From Emydura subglobosa (lineage: Eukaryota; Chordata; Testudines; Chelidae): a stretch of DNA of 64,000 nucleotides. The notes below the pieces were generated by a model. That model was not told the origin of the DNA and made no database searches. It saw only the letters and a list, made by a program, of their open reading frames with translations. The stretch's first letter is position 1. Every line of letters starts with the position of its first letter. Made by a program: the position numbers and the translations under genes. The stretch is taken from positions 52,408,838 through 52,472,837 of the forward strand of contig ML679958.1 of the NCBI GenBank assembly GCA_007922225.1. Direction: 5' to 3'. This document shows, piece after piece, positions 23,301 to 36,026 of the stretch.

Positions 23301-24934
23301 AGGTATGGCAACACTGAATATCTCCATGCTTACATTGCTTTGTGAATGTAGCCCGATGTCTCTTAGACCTTCCTGGTACATGAGGAGACTATGTCTACTG
23401 CGCCACTCTCTACAATGTGCATTGTGATATCTCATCTGTGGCCCACGAACATCAAATTCTGATTTGGACTGATCCATTGGTGAGCTCCTTTCCAACACTT
23501 TTGTGATGGTTTATGGCCCTGGAAGCAGCAGGGAGCAGTGAAAACTACATCTGTGCAGTTCCTGTGTAAGGCAAGCCAGGCAATGGAGCTATTTTTACCC
23601 TTCTCCCACTTCCCGCCCAATGCTCCAGTTTACTCATACAACAGTTGGCCACAATCTGGTCCATTATATGAAAATGGTACAAGATTTCAGAGTTAGATCT
23701 TTGTATCTTTATTAATCAAAGTCTTTATTTGTAATCTTAACACCTATCCTCTGTACGGTGTGCCTTTTTTTTTTTCCTCCATAGAAAGTATGTATTAGAA
23801 TTGTGCTATTGCTTATGGAAATAAGAGCCATTATTTGATGCAATAATTACTTCTCCCAATTGATATTACTGAGCTGGACTCTAACAGCTTCTGACAGATC
23901 AAACTGATAATGATGTTTTTTGTTTCATTACAATATGAAAGTTGTCTTCTTGCTTTCTTCCTCTTATCGAGTGTCTTAATAAAGCTTCAGGGGCAGGAGC
24001 CTTGAAAGTGCTCACTGTAATTCCAGAATTTTTTGTTTTGTCATCATTGTTACCACCTTTTTAATCAACAAGGCTATAATGAGAAGAGAATGCAAAACTC
24101 TCTCTGTAGATTAATGGCTGTCAAACCACAAAGAATTTCAGGAATCAGGATGAAAATATGGGCAGAAGTGAGGAACAATCATAAAAAAATTGAGATTGAT
24201 GTTTATAGGCCTGTAACATTCATATTGTTATAAAAAATTGTAGATTATTTTCTTTTGTATTTTATTTTGTTCATAAAATCCCTCTGATACAATAAATTAT
24301 TATTATGTTCAACATGTATTTAATTAACTTCTCTAAAAGAGACAAGTCACATTTTGTTAAAATTTCTTTCAGATTCTTAAATGCAATTATCTAAAAATTA
24401 TCAATCATTTTTATTAGTTAATAGTTGAAATCACATGCATATCCAATATAATTATTAACGCCAATCCATTTGCTGGTTCATTTAATTCTGGCTATGCATA
24501 ATTATGTGTGACATTTTAAAAAGAAGCACCATTTTCATGATACAATCATTATTTTTCTGAAGATCAACAAAAGATTTATTCATTTAATTCTATTGCTTAT
24601 CTTTCTACTGTCTAACTTATAAGGATAAGAGATGCCAGATGGTAATGAGAAATATATTTGTGGCAGTCTATATAATTGCCACTCATAAATTGTTTTTCTT
24701 TTTGAACGTTCACTATACTACAAAGTAAGGACAAAATACAACTATCTAAGAAAAGATAATAAAGAGAACCACTTCTCAGAGGTAACGAAGTCGATCTCTT
24801 GAGGCCTGGAGCGAACAGACTGTTTGCACTGCATTTGTTGATTAAGCGATAGTGTTGGTTATTCCTTTTTAAAAAGTACAGTTTATAGAGATGTTTCTTG
24901 AGCATTTTGGGGGCATTAGTGAGTGCTGTAGTAG
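23301..24934. other. AT-rich unassigned DNA, no gene
   Basis: No gene. 24240-24660 is very AT-rich and contains homeodomain/POU-like words such as ATGCATAATTA. No recognised repeat. Confidence 0.45.
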
Positions 24935-25027
24935 GGAAAGAGGGCTGATCTGCTAGCCTTGGGAAACCTGGCTTCAGTTCCCTGCTCTGCCCCAGGCTTC
25001 CTGTGTGAGTTTGGGCAAGTCACTTAG
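24935..25027 (+). mobile_element. MIR SINE, first half
   Basis: CTTCAGTTCCCTGCTCTGCC then CTTCCTGTGTGAGTTTGGGC and AAGTCACTTAG: the MIR core. The element stops at CTTAG and resumes at 25672. Confidence 0.85.
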
Positions 25028-25171
25028 GGCTGGATTTTTAAAGGTACTTAACTGCCTAAAGATGCAGCTAGCCACGTACTGGGATTTTCAAAAATCCATA
25101 GGAGTTAGGCACCTAGATGCTTTTGAAAATCCAACTAGACACCTAGGTACATCTTTGGGTTCCTAAATACC
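25028..25171. mobile_element. Palindromic MITE
   Basis: 51-bp arms (25043-25093 and 25121-25171) are inverted copies, roughly three quarters identical, around AAAGATGCAG / ATCTTTGG and GGGATTTTCAAAA / TTTTGAAAATCC. The right end lacks the outer part that the left end shows, so it is probably truncated. It lies at the left edge of the insertion in the MIR. Confidence 0.75.
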
Positions 25172-25671
25172 ATTGGTGCCTATCAGGGTAACGCTCCCTG
25201 CAGGTTTTTGCACTTGCTCAAAGTTCCAAGGGCTGTGGTAGGGAGAGGCAACAGCCAGATCACTTTTAAGCAGTGGTCCCCTACTAAATCAGTATGGCTG
25301 CTACTGGAGTGGCCCAGAGCATTGCTCTAGCTGCTTGGTCACAATGCCACTGAAATTTGACCGTAGTGCAGGATGGGCAGCCAGGCCAAATGGCATTGTC
25401 ATTTAGCACACAGATATCTGGTCCGATGCAGCAAAGCATAAGGGAGTCCACTGAGAACTAGACTCCTGGTAGCGCTGGCTCATGCACTGTATGGCAAAAA
25501 GAGGGGAGAGTCCCTGGCTGAGGAGTCCTAGGGTCTGTATGGGGGGAGGGGGGCGAGTGGGGATCATAATGGAATCCCTGCCAGAGGGGTGGGGTGGGGA
25601 CTGGAACTCCTACTTCACCACCCTGCCTCTTGAATTGGCATCACTGGTAAATATCTCTCCAAAATGTGCCC
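25172..25671. other. Unidentified part of insertion in MIR
   Basis: 500 bp between the MITE and the second MIR half, with a G-rich patch at 25540-25600. No motif or ORF of note. It may belong to a larger transposon or be a second insertion. Confidence 0.45.
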
Positions 25672-25795
25672 CTTAGTAGCTCTATGCCTCAGTTCCCCAT
25701 CGGTAAATGGGGATAATAGGTCTTCCCACCTCACAGGATTGTGGTGAGGATAAATATATTAAAGATTGTGAGGTGTGCAGCTATTACATTAATGG
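25672..25795 (+). mobile_element. MIR SINE, second half
   Basis: Continues the MIR: TATGCCTCAGTTCCCCATC, AAATGGGGATAATAG, CCTCACAGGATTGTGGTGAG and TATTAAAGATTGTGAGG. The first five bases, CTTAG, repeat the last five of the first half. Confidence 0.85.
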
Positions 25796-26227
25796 GGGTC
25801 CAAGCACCTAAAATAGATGATATATTGATCACGCATGAAACCTTGAGAGTGACTTTAGTTAAACAATAAGCTTAGCTCTGTCATACTAAGATCTGCACCC
25901 AAATTTCCATCGACATCTGAACTTCCAAGCGGGTCAAGGCTTTAGAATGGGCCAAACCCAAGTGCCATATTCAAACATAGCCGAAATTAAGGAAATATTG
26001 GATCTGAGCATTGCTGCAGAAACCAATCTCTACTAGATAGTATTCTTTGGCAGCCTTATCATGTTTTAAGAGTGAATTTGGTGAACTCAATCTAAATTGG
26101 GTAGAGCCACTAAATCTTTGAAACATGTGAGACTGCAAATGTTTGACTATTTACAGGAATTGGCTACAGACTGAAAACTCTCATTGTGACTTAGCTGCAT
26201 TAGTTCTGGGCCAACCCTTGGATGCAT
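25796..26227. other. Unassigned DNA
   Basis: No gene or clear repeat. Confidence 0.4.
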
Positions 26228-26292
26228 GTTTTATTTCTAAAAGACAAGGTGGGTGAGGTAATATCTTTTATTGGACCAAATATTTTGTGGGA
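26228..26292 (+). repeat. Dispersed repeat fragment
   Basis: AAGACAAGGTGGGTGAGGTA followed by ATATCTTTTATTGGACCAA is a widely dispersed reptile repeat motif. The usual following part is missing, so this is a truncated copy. Confidence 0.65.
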
Positions 26293-27624
26293 CCATGCTA
26301 CCATCACGCTCACTTAGTAAGTTGATTTGCATAAGTCAGCATATAAAGTGTACAGACTCACATTTTTAAATATGGCTCCCAATTTTGGGAATCTCTGTTG
26401 TCAGACAGTAGACTTTAGACACCGAGAACAATGTTTTCAAACAAGATTCCTGAAGTCAGGGCTTTAAAGTGAAATTATGAAATACATTAGACCACAATTT
26501 TACCAGCAATATACAACACAATATGGAAAAATACAGCATAGTATGAAATGTTATCAATAGTATAGATGATGCCAAAGCAGAGCTATTAATGAACTTTGAG
26601 GGAGTCATATATGGACCAATGGCTCTGGATCAATTGTCTGGGTTTTGCATCCATCTGAATCCAAAATCCAGAAAAGGCCAATTTCTGCTTCTAGGTTCCA
26701 GAAGCTGATATTAGGCTCTGCTAGTTTACCCTTGCTCACTTCTCACACCTCTATTCAATGGACTTCTTTCTTTCTCCTTCCCATTTCTGCTCATTCCCAC
26801 CAGGAACGGCAGAGACAGTAACGCGATGGGAGGCTAGGCAGAGACTGAAAGTGTGGATGGATATTTAGTTGCTGGATCAGTGCTAAATTGTAGCCTGCCA
26901 CAATAGTCAGTATTTCTCTGTATATATACATGGTGGGAAGTTAGATGAAAGTAATTGCCTCAGTCTATCTCTAGTTGTTATGACTGTAAAGAAGCATACC
27001 TCTGTTACGCATTTTAGTGTCTAACTTTGTAGCAGTGAAAAAATCAACAACAGATGTGCTTATCAAGTTTTGGGGGACTCAAATAAATTGCTTCTCTGTG
27101 AGTTTCTTTGGTTTCTAACTGGCATCCTTGTTAACAGCTCTTTCTTTATGAAACTACTATACCATTTTCCCAAGTACATTATGTACCATTATATAAAGTT
27201 TAGATACAATTTGTTTCTTTTGAATTACTATCATACATCATTTTTTTGTGGCTTTCAAAATAAATGTGTACTAAGTTGGACCATATAATCCACAGGCAAC
27301 AAAGAAGAAAAAATCATTTCCTTGGAGGGCCCTATTCTGCTTCATATTTTAACAACATTCTTTAATTCAAACACCAGTGAAGTGTTTTTTTGTTTTAAAT
27401 AAAATTCTGCAGTGTATGGATTATAAGGGGAAGTCAAAGAGCTATGAGTCCAAAATGTCACTACAAGAGAGTTAAATAGATGACTTCTATTTTGTATTAT
27501 TAACTGCAGGTACGGTAGTAAATCCTACCTTACCTAAGGGTGGTTAGAATGGCTTTTCTGGGTTATAAATCACGTATGAACAGTGCACCGGAAGAAATGC
27601 TGTGTGTGTGTGTAGATTTAACGT
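26293..27624. other. AT-rich unassigned DNA
   Basis: No gene. A short (TG)n lies at 27600-27612. Confidence 0.45.
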
Positions 27625-27790
27625 TGCAGAGATATTAACAAGATGATCCTCACAACACACCTATGAGGTGGGTGAATAGGTCTGGTCTCCATTTCACAGA
27701 CAGCGTGTGTGCGTACAAGTCACTTCCCTTTCTAAGATTGGGGCAAAGCCAGGACTACAACTCCTGGCTGTCTGCCTTCCAACCTTGGAT
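27625..27790 (-). mobile_element. MIR SINE, antisense, diverged
   Basis: TCCTCACAACACACCTATGA, TCCATTTCACAGACAG, CAAGTCACTT and GCCAGGACTACAACTCCTGG follow the reverse-complement MIR order. Diverged; edges approximate. Confidence 0.6.
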
Positions 27791-30194
27791 TCACTCTTCC
27801 TGACACAGGGTGCTGTGAGGGTTAATTAATTACTGTCTGCATTTAACTCTAAGAGAGAATTTGTCCATTCCTCCTCTTTAAGTTCCCCTCAAAGGTCCTG
27901 CGTTAGTCTTCTAGGAACAAGCGCTGGTTCTGTGCTTCTTGGATAGCCAAGAAGGAATTGCTTGACAACAACATGAGGTACTCACCCCCTCTTTGCCCAG
28001 AGGTGCAGTACCCTGCCTCCTCAGTATGTTTTAACTAATTAAAATAGCATGATTAATGTTTTAATTTGAATTTAGTGCTTGTGAACGATGCCAGATTGAC
28101 ATGTCTTCAGATTTGTCTTCTCTATCTGCATTATGGGTATAGCACCGGTGATGGCAGTGTAAGCGTCCCCCACACAGTCTTGCTTATGTGACTCTGTGAC
28201 AACCTGGAGGAACCATCTCTAGGACAGAGAATAGCTCATGATCTGTAATGTTCCACCCTTGTCTTTTCTGGTGATACTACCAAACATAGTGGTACATGCT
28301 TTCATGTTCTGGAGCCTTGTCCAACAGGGACTGGACTGAGCACAGCAACTTGTTTTTACATATGCCTATAAGAGAGAATGATGAACTTAAAGTAAAACCC
28401 AAAATAATTCCCAAGTTACTCTTCTTTTGGGATTCTCAGAGAATGCTGTTCTATCTGTGTCTGTCTTTCAGGCTCCAAACCCAGAATTTGTGTATGGCAT
28501 ACACCCAGAGTCTTATTGACATTAGTCAGGCCTGGTGTCAGGACAGTGGTACGCCTATGTGCAACAAATTGCAGGACTGGAACTTTGTACATACTTTAGA
28601 GCAGAAACTGTCTTAATCTTGTGTCCTGCAAGAACACTGAGCACTTGTAGATCTCTTTAAAATATTATACAGTAGGACCACTGAACAGTCATCATATGCT
28701 AGTACATTTTGGTTACTACTATCCTAAACTGGATTTGAACTGCTTAACCTTGAAGGTTAAATGCTCTGAATTACATTACAAATCTCCTAAGCCATCCACT
28801 CTCCCATTTTAACTAGCTATTAACCAAAAATCTTAATTACTTCTAGCTAAACAGTTACTGCCTCGCAAAGGCTCCTGACCAGGTTACATTATTACTTAAT
28901 GAGGAAATTACTCTAAAGCTGTTAACAACTGAACAGAGCTCCCCATGGGAAGACGCATGAATTCTTTTCTTAAGAAGAGACTGAACAGCCAGATGGGCAC
29001 CTTCGAGGCATACACAGCTTCAAGGGGGATGCTTCAAGGGCCTTAGCCTGCCAACAGCAATGGTGCTTGTTTGCCATGAAAGGATTTTCTGTGTTAGCTT
29101 GTTTAAATTTATAATTTGGGACTCATCAAATAGCAGGATAAAGATATGTTAATTGAGGTGAATTGTAATAAACTCTTCAGAGCATATAGACATGAATATT
29201 TTATTGAAAAGAAATCAGTGGAAAAAGTCAGAACAAAATAAGAGCTGTGGGTTTTATTTTGCCTGTTAATGCAGCATTTGTTTAAAAAAAAAAAAAAAAA
29301 AAACATGCTCCGGGAATAGATGTTTAGTCTTCAAAATGCATTTTGCATTGGTACTATTCTGTGACTTTGCTGGACTCAGTCCAGCATATTAAAAAAAAGT
29401 TGCAATTTCTTAAAATTATAAAACAGGATATCCATGACTAATGAAGACATAAGATTTCTAATCAGAATGCATAAGGGAGAAGATAACCCTTTCTTTAGAG
29501 AATTCTATTTTAATATTATGCTGTCAGCAGTATGTGAGAATTATCCAGCTTTGATATTGCTGTATCAGTCAGAAAAGATTCTATGCTATTTTACAGGCAA
29601 GGCATATATTAAATAATATTCCCAGTATTTTAATCTGTTGATATTTTAGTTATCAGCACCAGAACATTAACATTTTTACATGAATGGCTCATTTAAAGAC
29701 TTTTGCAAATAGCTTAAAAAACAGAAAATATAAACCTTGACTAGATTGCTAGATTAGTTTGAAAATGTTTTGACAAAAACAAATTAGGGCTTGAGACTAA
29801 CTGTATGACCTTTTTACCAATCTGGATAAAGGAAATGAGACATGATTGGTAAATAAAGGCACAAAGAAGGATTGTTATTAACCAGTCAGAGAAACAGAGC
29901 CAAATCCTTTTGCTTGTCAAAATTTGTAGTGAGAAATAAAAATTCCCCACTGTCTCTACTAATTATTTATCTGACTAAATATAAATATTGTTGCTGGGAT
30001 AAGCTCTAGGGTAATAACCAACACAGAACACAACACAGATGGTAAGGAGCAAGGGTCTTCTGTAAATCCCACCTAGGGTAAACTGTGTCTCTACAAGAGG
30101 AACAAGCGTGTCAGTTTAGAGGAACATACAGAAATACTAGGGGTCCCTTGTAACTTCCAAGTAATTAACCTTTCAGATTAATTTTTCAGATTCT
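27791..30194. other. AT-rich unassigned DNA with poly-A
   Basis: No gene. A run of 20 A at 29284-29303 could be a retroposon tail, but no element body is recognisable beside it. 28600-28640 weakly resembles the SINE tail seen at 18555. Confidence 0.45.
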
Positions 30195-30371
30195 ATTCTA
30201 TGTAGATTCTTACACCGTGCTCATCACCGTCGTATCTGAATGCTCTCCACTACTGCATTAATCTATGTGACTAACATCTGTCACATATTTGTTTTCTCTT
30301 TCTCTTCCCAGAGGAAGAAATGTATGCACTGGAGTGTCTTGTTTTGGGTATTTTTAACACCCCCACACTGG

Positions 30372-30405
<34 letters not shown>

Positions 30406-30830
30406 TTTTATGTTAGAGAAGGCAAGGCCAAAGAAATGCACTTTGCACTAAGAATGGAAGGTGGAGAGGTTTTGATAGTTCATGGGAAAGATCATTCCAC
30501 AGTCTTGCATCAGCCCCCAAGAAAACTCTGTCTCCTCTGTAGATAAGATTTACCCTTCTTGTAAAGAGTTACATTGTGCCAGAGAAATAAATTTGTTGAT
30601 CAACCATAGTCTTCATCCTGGAGCTTAAAAGATGAAAGGGGCAGACAGCTGGGCAATAACTCTTTCTTTCTCCTCTGCTCTAGTACTTTCCAATCACTTT
30701 TCAGTGTTGGTCTGTGAGAGTGCTGTAGAGCCTGTTCTCTAAAAGAAGCAGATAAAATCCTTGCATCATGAGTTCATAACTGCTCAGTGACCATTAAAGG
30801 ACAACATATATTTCTCCTTCAAGAGTTGAT
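30195..30830 (+). repeat. Dispersed repeat, longest of three copies
   Basis: Shares TGACTAACATCTGTCAC, GAGGAAGAAATGT-type and GAGAAGGCAAGG words, in the same order, with 43640-43975 and 44455-44690. It extends further than they do, through GATCATTCCACAGTCT and TTACATTGTGCCAGAG. The class is not certain; LINE-derived 3' sequence is my best guess. A (GC)n(AC)n tract is embedded at 30371-30405. Confidence 0.65.
30371..30405. repeat. (GC)n(AC)n microsatellite
   Basis: GCGCGCGC followed by about 13 AC units, inside the dispersed repeat. The copy at 44455 lacks it, while the copy at 43640 has poly-T at about this point. Confidence 0.9.
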
Positions 30831-30839
30831 TACATTACT

Positions 30840-31200
30840 AATAATTAGAAGTGGCCAAAACTTGGTTATGCTTTGCAAAACATTTTGGTATTTTGCAATT
30901 TGCTTTTGTCCAGTTCGGAACAAAAGCAAATTTTATCAAAATTGATCATGAACTGAAGATCCGCCCCTTTCTCTCAAAAGTCATTTAAAAACCACTGAAA
31001 CATGATGTTCCTAAAAAGAAATCTGTGAAATTGACATTCTTGATCCTTTCACTTGCTATTCAATGGACAGCTGCAGTGAAACTGACAAAAATGTCAATTT
31101 CACTCAGCTGCTAACTGTACTTCCAGCTCCAGCCAGGAGTCCTGGGCTTCCAGAGAGGAGCAGGGATGGGCAGCCTAAAGAGCCATGGCCCCCCTGCTGT
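30840..31200. mobile_element. Hairpin-rich MITE-like DNA
   Basis: A perfect 13-bp stem, AATTTGCTTTTGT / ACAAAAGCAAATT (30897-30909 and 30920-30932), has a 10-base loop. A second hairpin, GTGAAACTGAC / GTCAATTTCAC, lies at about 31076-31103. Both fit a palindromic non-autonomous transposon, but ends could not be fixed. Confidence 0.45.
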
Positions 31201-34200
31201 CTGGTGTTCAACAAGTTGGTAACACTGATATTTCTGTGGATGTGCAATGAAAAGTGCATATTTTCTTATTGGGGTGAACATTCCCCTCCTATTGTTGAAA
31301 GACCTATTTTCTGTCTTTGATATCATGGCTATGACTTTCTTTTATTTCTTTATTTTTATTAATTCAGCTTGGTTTAGATCTTGTTTCTCCTGACACATTC
31401 AATGCTGTGTTCTAGGGAATTACTGGTTTGGGATTACTCTAGGGAATTCACGTTTGAATTCATTCAAGTTAGTTTCAGAATTTCCCAGGGATCTATTTGA
31501 GATTCTTTTTTGCTTTGTATTTATATGATTCCACAGAGTAACATTATTAGTTGTCATGGCCTAGAATGTCATATGTGTGCAGCTCACACATAGATATATT
31601 TGTTCCAGTTCTTGCAAATCCTGTGAAACCATCTGATGTTTTGCATAATTGCCTGTGTGATACTGAAGCATGGATGTCTTAAAAATTTCTTGAACTTCAC
31701 AGAGATAAAACTGAGTTGCTATTGATTGGGTCTTCAATGTGGATATCTCAGGTGTAATCCATGCTGGTTTCTGTAAGTGGCAGCTCTCTTTACCCCCCAA
31801 ACAATGACTGTGACCTTGGTGATATTGAGCTTTCTTTAGAAGCCTATATTATACAACATTAACCATGTCATTGGTTGGCCTTATTGCTGCTGCTGCTACA
31901 AAAAAAAAGTTTGCCAAATGAGACCCAGGTTCTTTAGACTTTTTGGATCCTCTGGTACCACACCAAACAGTTACTCATAGATCAGATGCATTTCTATGCT
32001 CTTCTCCCTTTCCATAGAATTATTTTCTTTTATGTATGAAAACTTCAAAATTACTGTCCATTTGTGAGGCTGAACTAAAAAATATATTTGTTTGACAGTC
32101 TTTCAAACATTTACTGTATTTCTTTTTATATTAAATCTGCACAGTGCCCTAGAGTGCTTGCATGAAGGACACTTCATACATGTAAATTTGATTGATTGAT
32201 AAACTACGCAGAATATTTACAGAAAGTGCCATTTTACATTGAAAAATTGATATTTTTGAAATCATGGAGATCCTGAGTTCTGAATAACTGCAGATGAAGT
32301 ATAATGGTTGTACTGGGCTACAAAACAGCACACAATAGTTTGGATACAGTTTCTAGTAACTGCAGTAGAATAAAGCATCTTTGGAAACTGAACTGAAACA
32401 GAAATGTTGTAATCACTGTCTCTTCTAGTGACCTAAGAAAAGATGCTTAGAAGAGGAAAAGTGTGAACTCCCTGGAACTCTAGCAAAAAGAGCAGCCCGT
32501 TTTTCTAAGGGTAGATGAATGAACTACAACAGATGGATAACTTTAATGAGGCTGGAAAAAAAAAAGAAAATTTGAGATGTTTTTCTGACAATAAAAGTAT
32601 ACATATGAAAAAGGTCAAAGAATTACAGTAAATGCACAGAAAATCCCATCAAAATCAAGAGTAAGTTACTTTAATTCATAGTGTGGAATACAAATATTTT
32701 TAGTTATGTGTTTAGTAATGTGGTGTTAATTTATTTTTAATGTCCTATGTTTTTTCTAATACAAAAACAAAAAAGCAAAAACATTTTCATTCATACTATG
32801 TGACAAATATCATAACAAAGGAATCCAAACACAGACGTTCATTGTTCTGAGTTTAGCTAATGTTTGCATTTAGTTTCAAATATGGAAACTAGGAAGGGTC
32901 AGTGCATGATGAAAAAAGGTCAGTGTGCACTAGTTACAAATGCAACTCAAGAAAAGGTGTTTTTCCAAAGGCATTTATGAACCAGGTTATATCACAACAG
33001 TATCACTGCATCGGCATGATACCACATTTTAGTATATTTTTTCTCAGTTTATTTGCTTATCTAAAGTATTTTCTCCATCAAACCGGTGATTGACAGCTCT
33101 TTAACCATGCTGCATAGATTAGAAAGTGCCTTAGATTTCCATTTTCTGAGTATTCTATGTTGTGCTACTAATAGATCATCAACACCCATATCTTAATGTT
33201 TGCTGGAAGATTTAATTCATCTGTTAATTCCAGTATGTGCATTTTTGGAGAGAGACAGATTATTGTATTCAGAACAGTGGAAAGACTTTTGCGTTTTTTG
33301 CTCTACTATTTTTGTAATTTGTAGGAAAAAAATGATGTGGAAGAGATTAGCTAATAGTTAGCAGCACCTTGTAGTGCAGACCTGTCAACACAACAGGCTT
33401 TTCGCAGACTATGGTTTTCAGACCCTCCTACGTGTCCCATCAGTCTATAGGAAAAACTGCCTCTGATTGACAGTTTTCTTCACTTCCCCATCTCCTGGGG
33501 AAGGCAACCAATTAGACATAGCAGTCAGAGCTCTCCCTTAGTCTCCCAGTAACCAAAAGAAGTTCTAGGGGAGTGATGCAGGGAGCAAAAAACCCAAAAG
33601 CTCAGGGCAGCTCTGCTCCCTTATACCCCTCCACTCCCGCAAAACTCCTCCAGCTATTCTCTCTCATATTCCTTTTCCTCCTCCCTGAAGCTTCAGGCCT
33701 GGAAGAGTGGGAGTGAATATCCCTTGGAGTTGCAGGTGGAGCAGAGGTATGCTGATGCAGGGGCAAGATGTGGGGCTAGGCTGCTGAATTGTGCAAAAGT
33801 GATGTGGGACTGGGGCCTGGGTCAGAAAGTATTGTCGAGAGAAGGAAAACAATTGGTTTGGTGCAGGGTGATGCAAAATTGAATTGGATCTTGGGCACAA
33901 AAAAATTGATGTGGGTGTGATGGTTTGGGAATCTGTGTGTAAAATTTATGAAATTTGAATTCTATGTATCTTTGTCAGGCTACAAATTTATTTTTAAATG
34001 AAGAACTTTTTGCCTTCTCTATTGCCGGTTTGCCTTCATGTTGGGCTGCAGCAGTCTCAGCACACACAGATACAGGGCTGACAATAGAGGGTCATTAACT
34101 GTAAGTATCCATCCACTAGAAATCTATTCATATCAGACATGGACAATGGGAAATACTTTGTTAACAACAGTACTTAGACCTCTCAAATGTTATGTTAAAA

Positions 34201-34254
34201 AGAAGCTGCATCCTTAGAAAACTAATTTATCCTAACATCCTGAAGGGAGGGAGG
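31201..34254. other. AT-rich unassigned DNA, no gene
   Basis: About 3 kb without gene. The minus frame at 31561-31800 (79 codons) lacks a clear motif. 33370-33920 is less AT-rich and could be an unrecognised repeat. Confidence 0.4.
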
Positions 34255-34601
34255 AGAAGATTGGAGCAGTGAAAACTTACTAGACCAGAACAAAGGGGGC
34301 TGGGGGAACTTTATATAAGGGACTTTTTAAGGACTTGGATAATGGAGGGGAAAGTATGCGTCTAACATTTACAGAGGATACAAAGCTGGGAGGGGTTGCA
34401 ATCTGAAATCAGCCAGGTGAAATTCAATAACAACAAGTGCAAAGTCCTACACTTAGGAAGGAAAAATCAAAATGCACAATGGCAAAATAGCTAAGTGGTA
34501 ATACTGCTGAATATGATCTGTGCTTTGTAGTGATCACAAATTGAACAGGAGTCAAAAATGTGATGCAGCTGAGAAAAAAGCTAATATCATTCTGGGGTGT
34601 A
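34255..34601 (+). mobile_element. CR1 LINE (sense), RT part before insertion
   Basis: Plus-strand CR1 ORF2 sequence: TTTACAGAGGATACAAAGCT (FTEDTKL, the decayed YADD region), GTGAAATTCAATAACAACAAGTGC, AGTCCTACACTTAGGAAG, then CTAATATCATTCTGGGGTGTA. The next bases of CR1 are found at 35494, so an insertion separates them. It also has internal deletions, and frames are broken. The catalytic Asp pair reads Glu-Asp here. Confidence 0.85.
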
Positions 34602-35493
34602 CTTTAAAAAAAAACATTTTCTTAAGGCAAAGTTAAAATAAATGTTAACATACTGTATCATACGTTACTTATTCAGGATCTGGTTAATATTCAAGGAACC
34701 TGGCTAAATATTCTTTCTTTCTGGCTGGAGAAACCACCTCCTCTGAGTACTCTTAAAAGGGTGAACAAATTCTCAATACCTATTTGCTTTTTGGAGCTTC
34801 TCTTATGTATATACTTGATGTGAAAGCTTTTCCATTACAAGCACAGTCCATATTTTATTATAGCACAATTACAGAGGAGGAGGAGTCACATTTTTCCAAT
34901 TATGTGCAATACAAACCCATGGTGCTAACAATAAAAGATAAATTAATTTGTTATTCTATTCTCTTCTCTTTCCTGGAGCCTTAAGTATGCTGGTAAGCAG
35001 ATTTCTAGGAAGCTGGCATTTTGTCATAAAATGAAACTCTTTCATAATTTCTTCCTAAAATTGTCTAATTCCTGGACATCACCACCACATGTGCAAGTAT
35101 GTTTTCCTTTTCCCACAATCCTTCCAACAGAATGCCTCCTTAGTATCAAAAATACGATGGATCTTAACTGGCCTCAAATGCGGTTTATATACTGAATTGT
35201 AAAATATTTCTTTATGAGTTACACAAATTGAAGATGTTGGCCAACTCCCTTTCCTATATATTCATCTGGGTTGTTTTCTTATCAACACCTTTTTCAATCA
35301 CAATTGTATATATCCTAGAAATTAAACCTTTTGTTTCAGCTTGGTCATGGATCAACTCTATAAATGTAGTTAAAGGTCTGGCCAGAGCTGTCTTATATAC
35401 AGATTTCACAATATGTTTGACTTGTAAATACTAAAAATACAAGACCTTTGTTTTATTCCCATTATTTCATATCTCTTGGTATGATTCATTTGA
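34602..35493. mobile_element. 892-bp unidentified insertion in CR1
   Basis: Interrupts the CR1 and is flanked by GGGTGTA (34595-34601 and 35494-35500), which looks like a target-site duplication; one base further out, G and A differ. The insert is AT-rich, has A9 at its left end and no obvious terminal inverted repeat. Its longest frames are 60-70 codons with no known motif. It could be a truncated retroelement or a non-autonomous DNA element. Confidence 0.65.
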
Positions 35494-36026
35494 GGGTGTA
35501 TTAACAGGAGTGTCTTATGTTAAATATGGGAAGTTATTGTCCCGTTCAGTTGAGCACTGGTTAGGTCTTAGCTGGCATATTGTGTCCTATTCTGGGCAGC
35601 ACACTTTAAGAAAGATGTGGACAAATTGCAGAGCAGTCAGAGGAGATTGACAAAACTTATGAAAGGTTTAGAAAACCTGCCTATAAGGAAAGTTAAAAAA
35701 ACCAGGGTCTGTTTAGTCTTGAGAAAAGACTGATAGGGGACCTGACAACAGTATTCAAAAATGTTAAGGGATATTACAAAAAGGAGTGATCAACTATTTT
35801 CCATGTCCTCTGAAGATAGGACAAGAAGTAATGGGCTTAACCTGCAGCAAGGGAGATTTAGGTTAGATATTAGGAAAAACTTTCTAACTCTAAGGATAAT
35901 TAAGCACCGGAATAAGCTTTCAAAGGATGTTGTAGAATCCTCATCATTGGGGGCTTTTAAGAATGGGTTAGGTTGTCTGGGGTGCTCTTGTCTTGGTCCT
36001 GCCTCAGCATGGGAGGTGGACTAGAT
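35494..36026 (+). pseudogene. CR1 LINE (sense), ORF2 C-terminal end
   Basis: Resumes CR1 at GTATTAACAGGAGTGTC and runs through TTAAGAAAGATGTGGACAAA, GGTCTGTTTAGTCTTGAG and AAGTAATGGGCTTAACCTGC to the end of ORF2. The plus frame 35761-36024 reads GLNLQQGRFRLDIRKNFLT, then a KLS-like block and SLGAFKNGL, the usual CR1 C-terminus. This region follows the RT and is needed for retrotransposition, but with the RT broken the copy is dead. The 3' end is cut by a hAT-like insertion at 36027. Confidence 0.9.
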
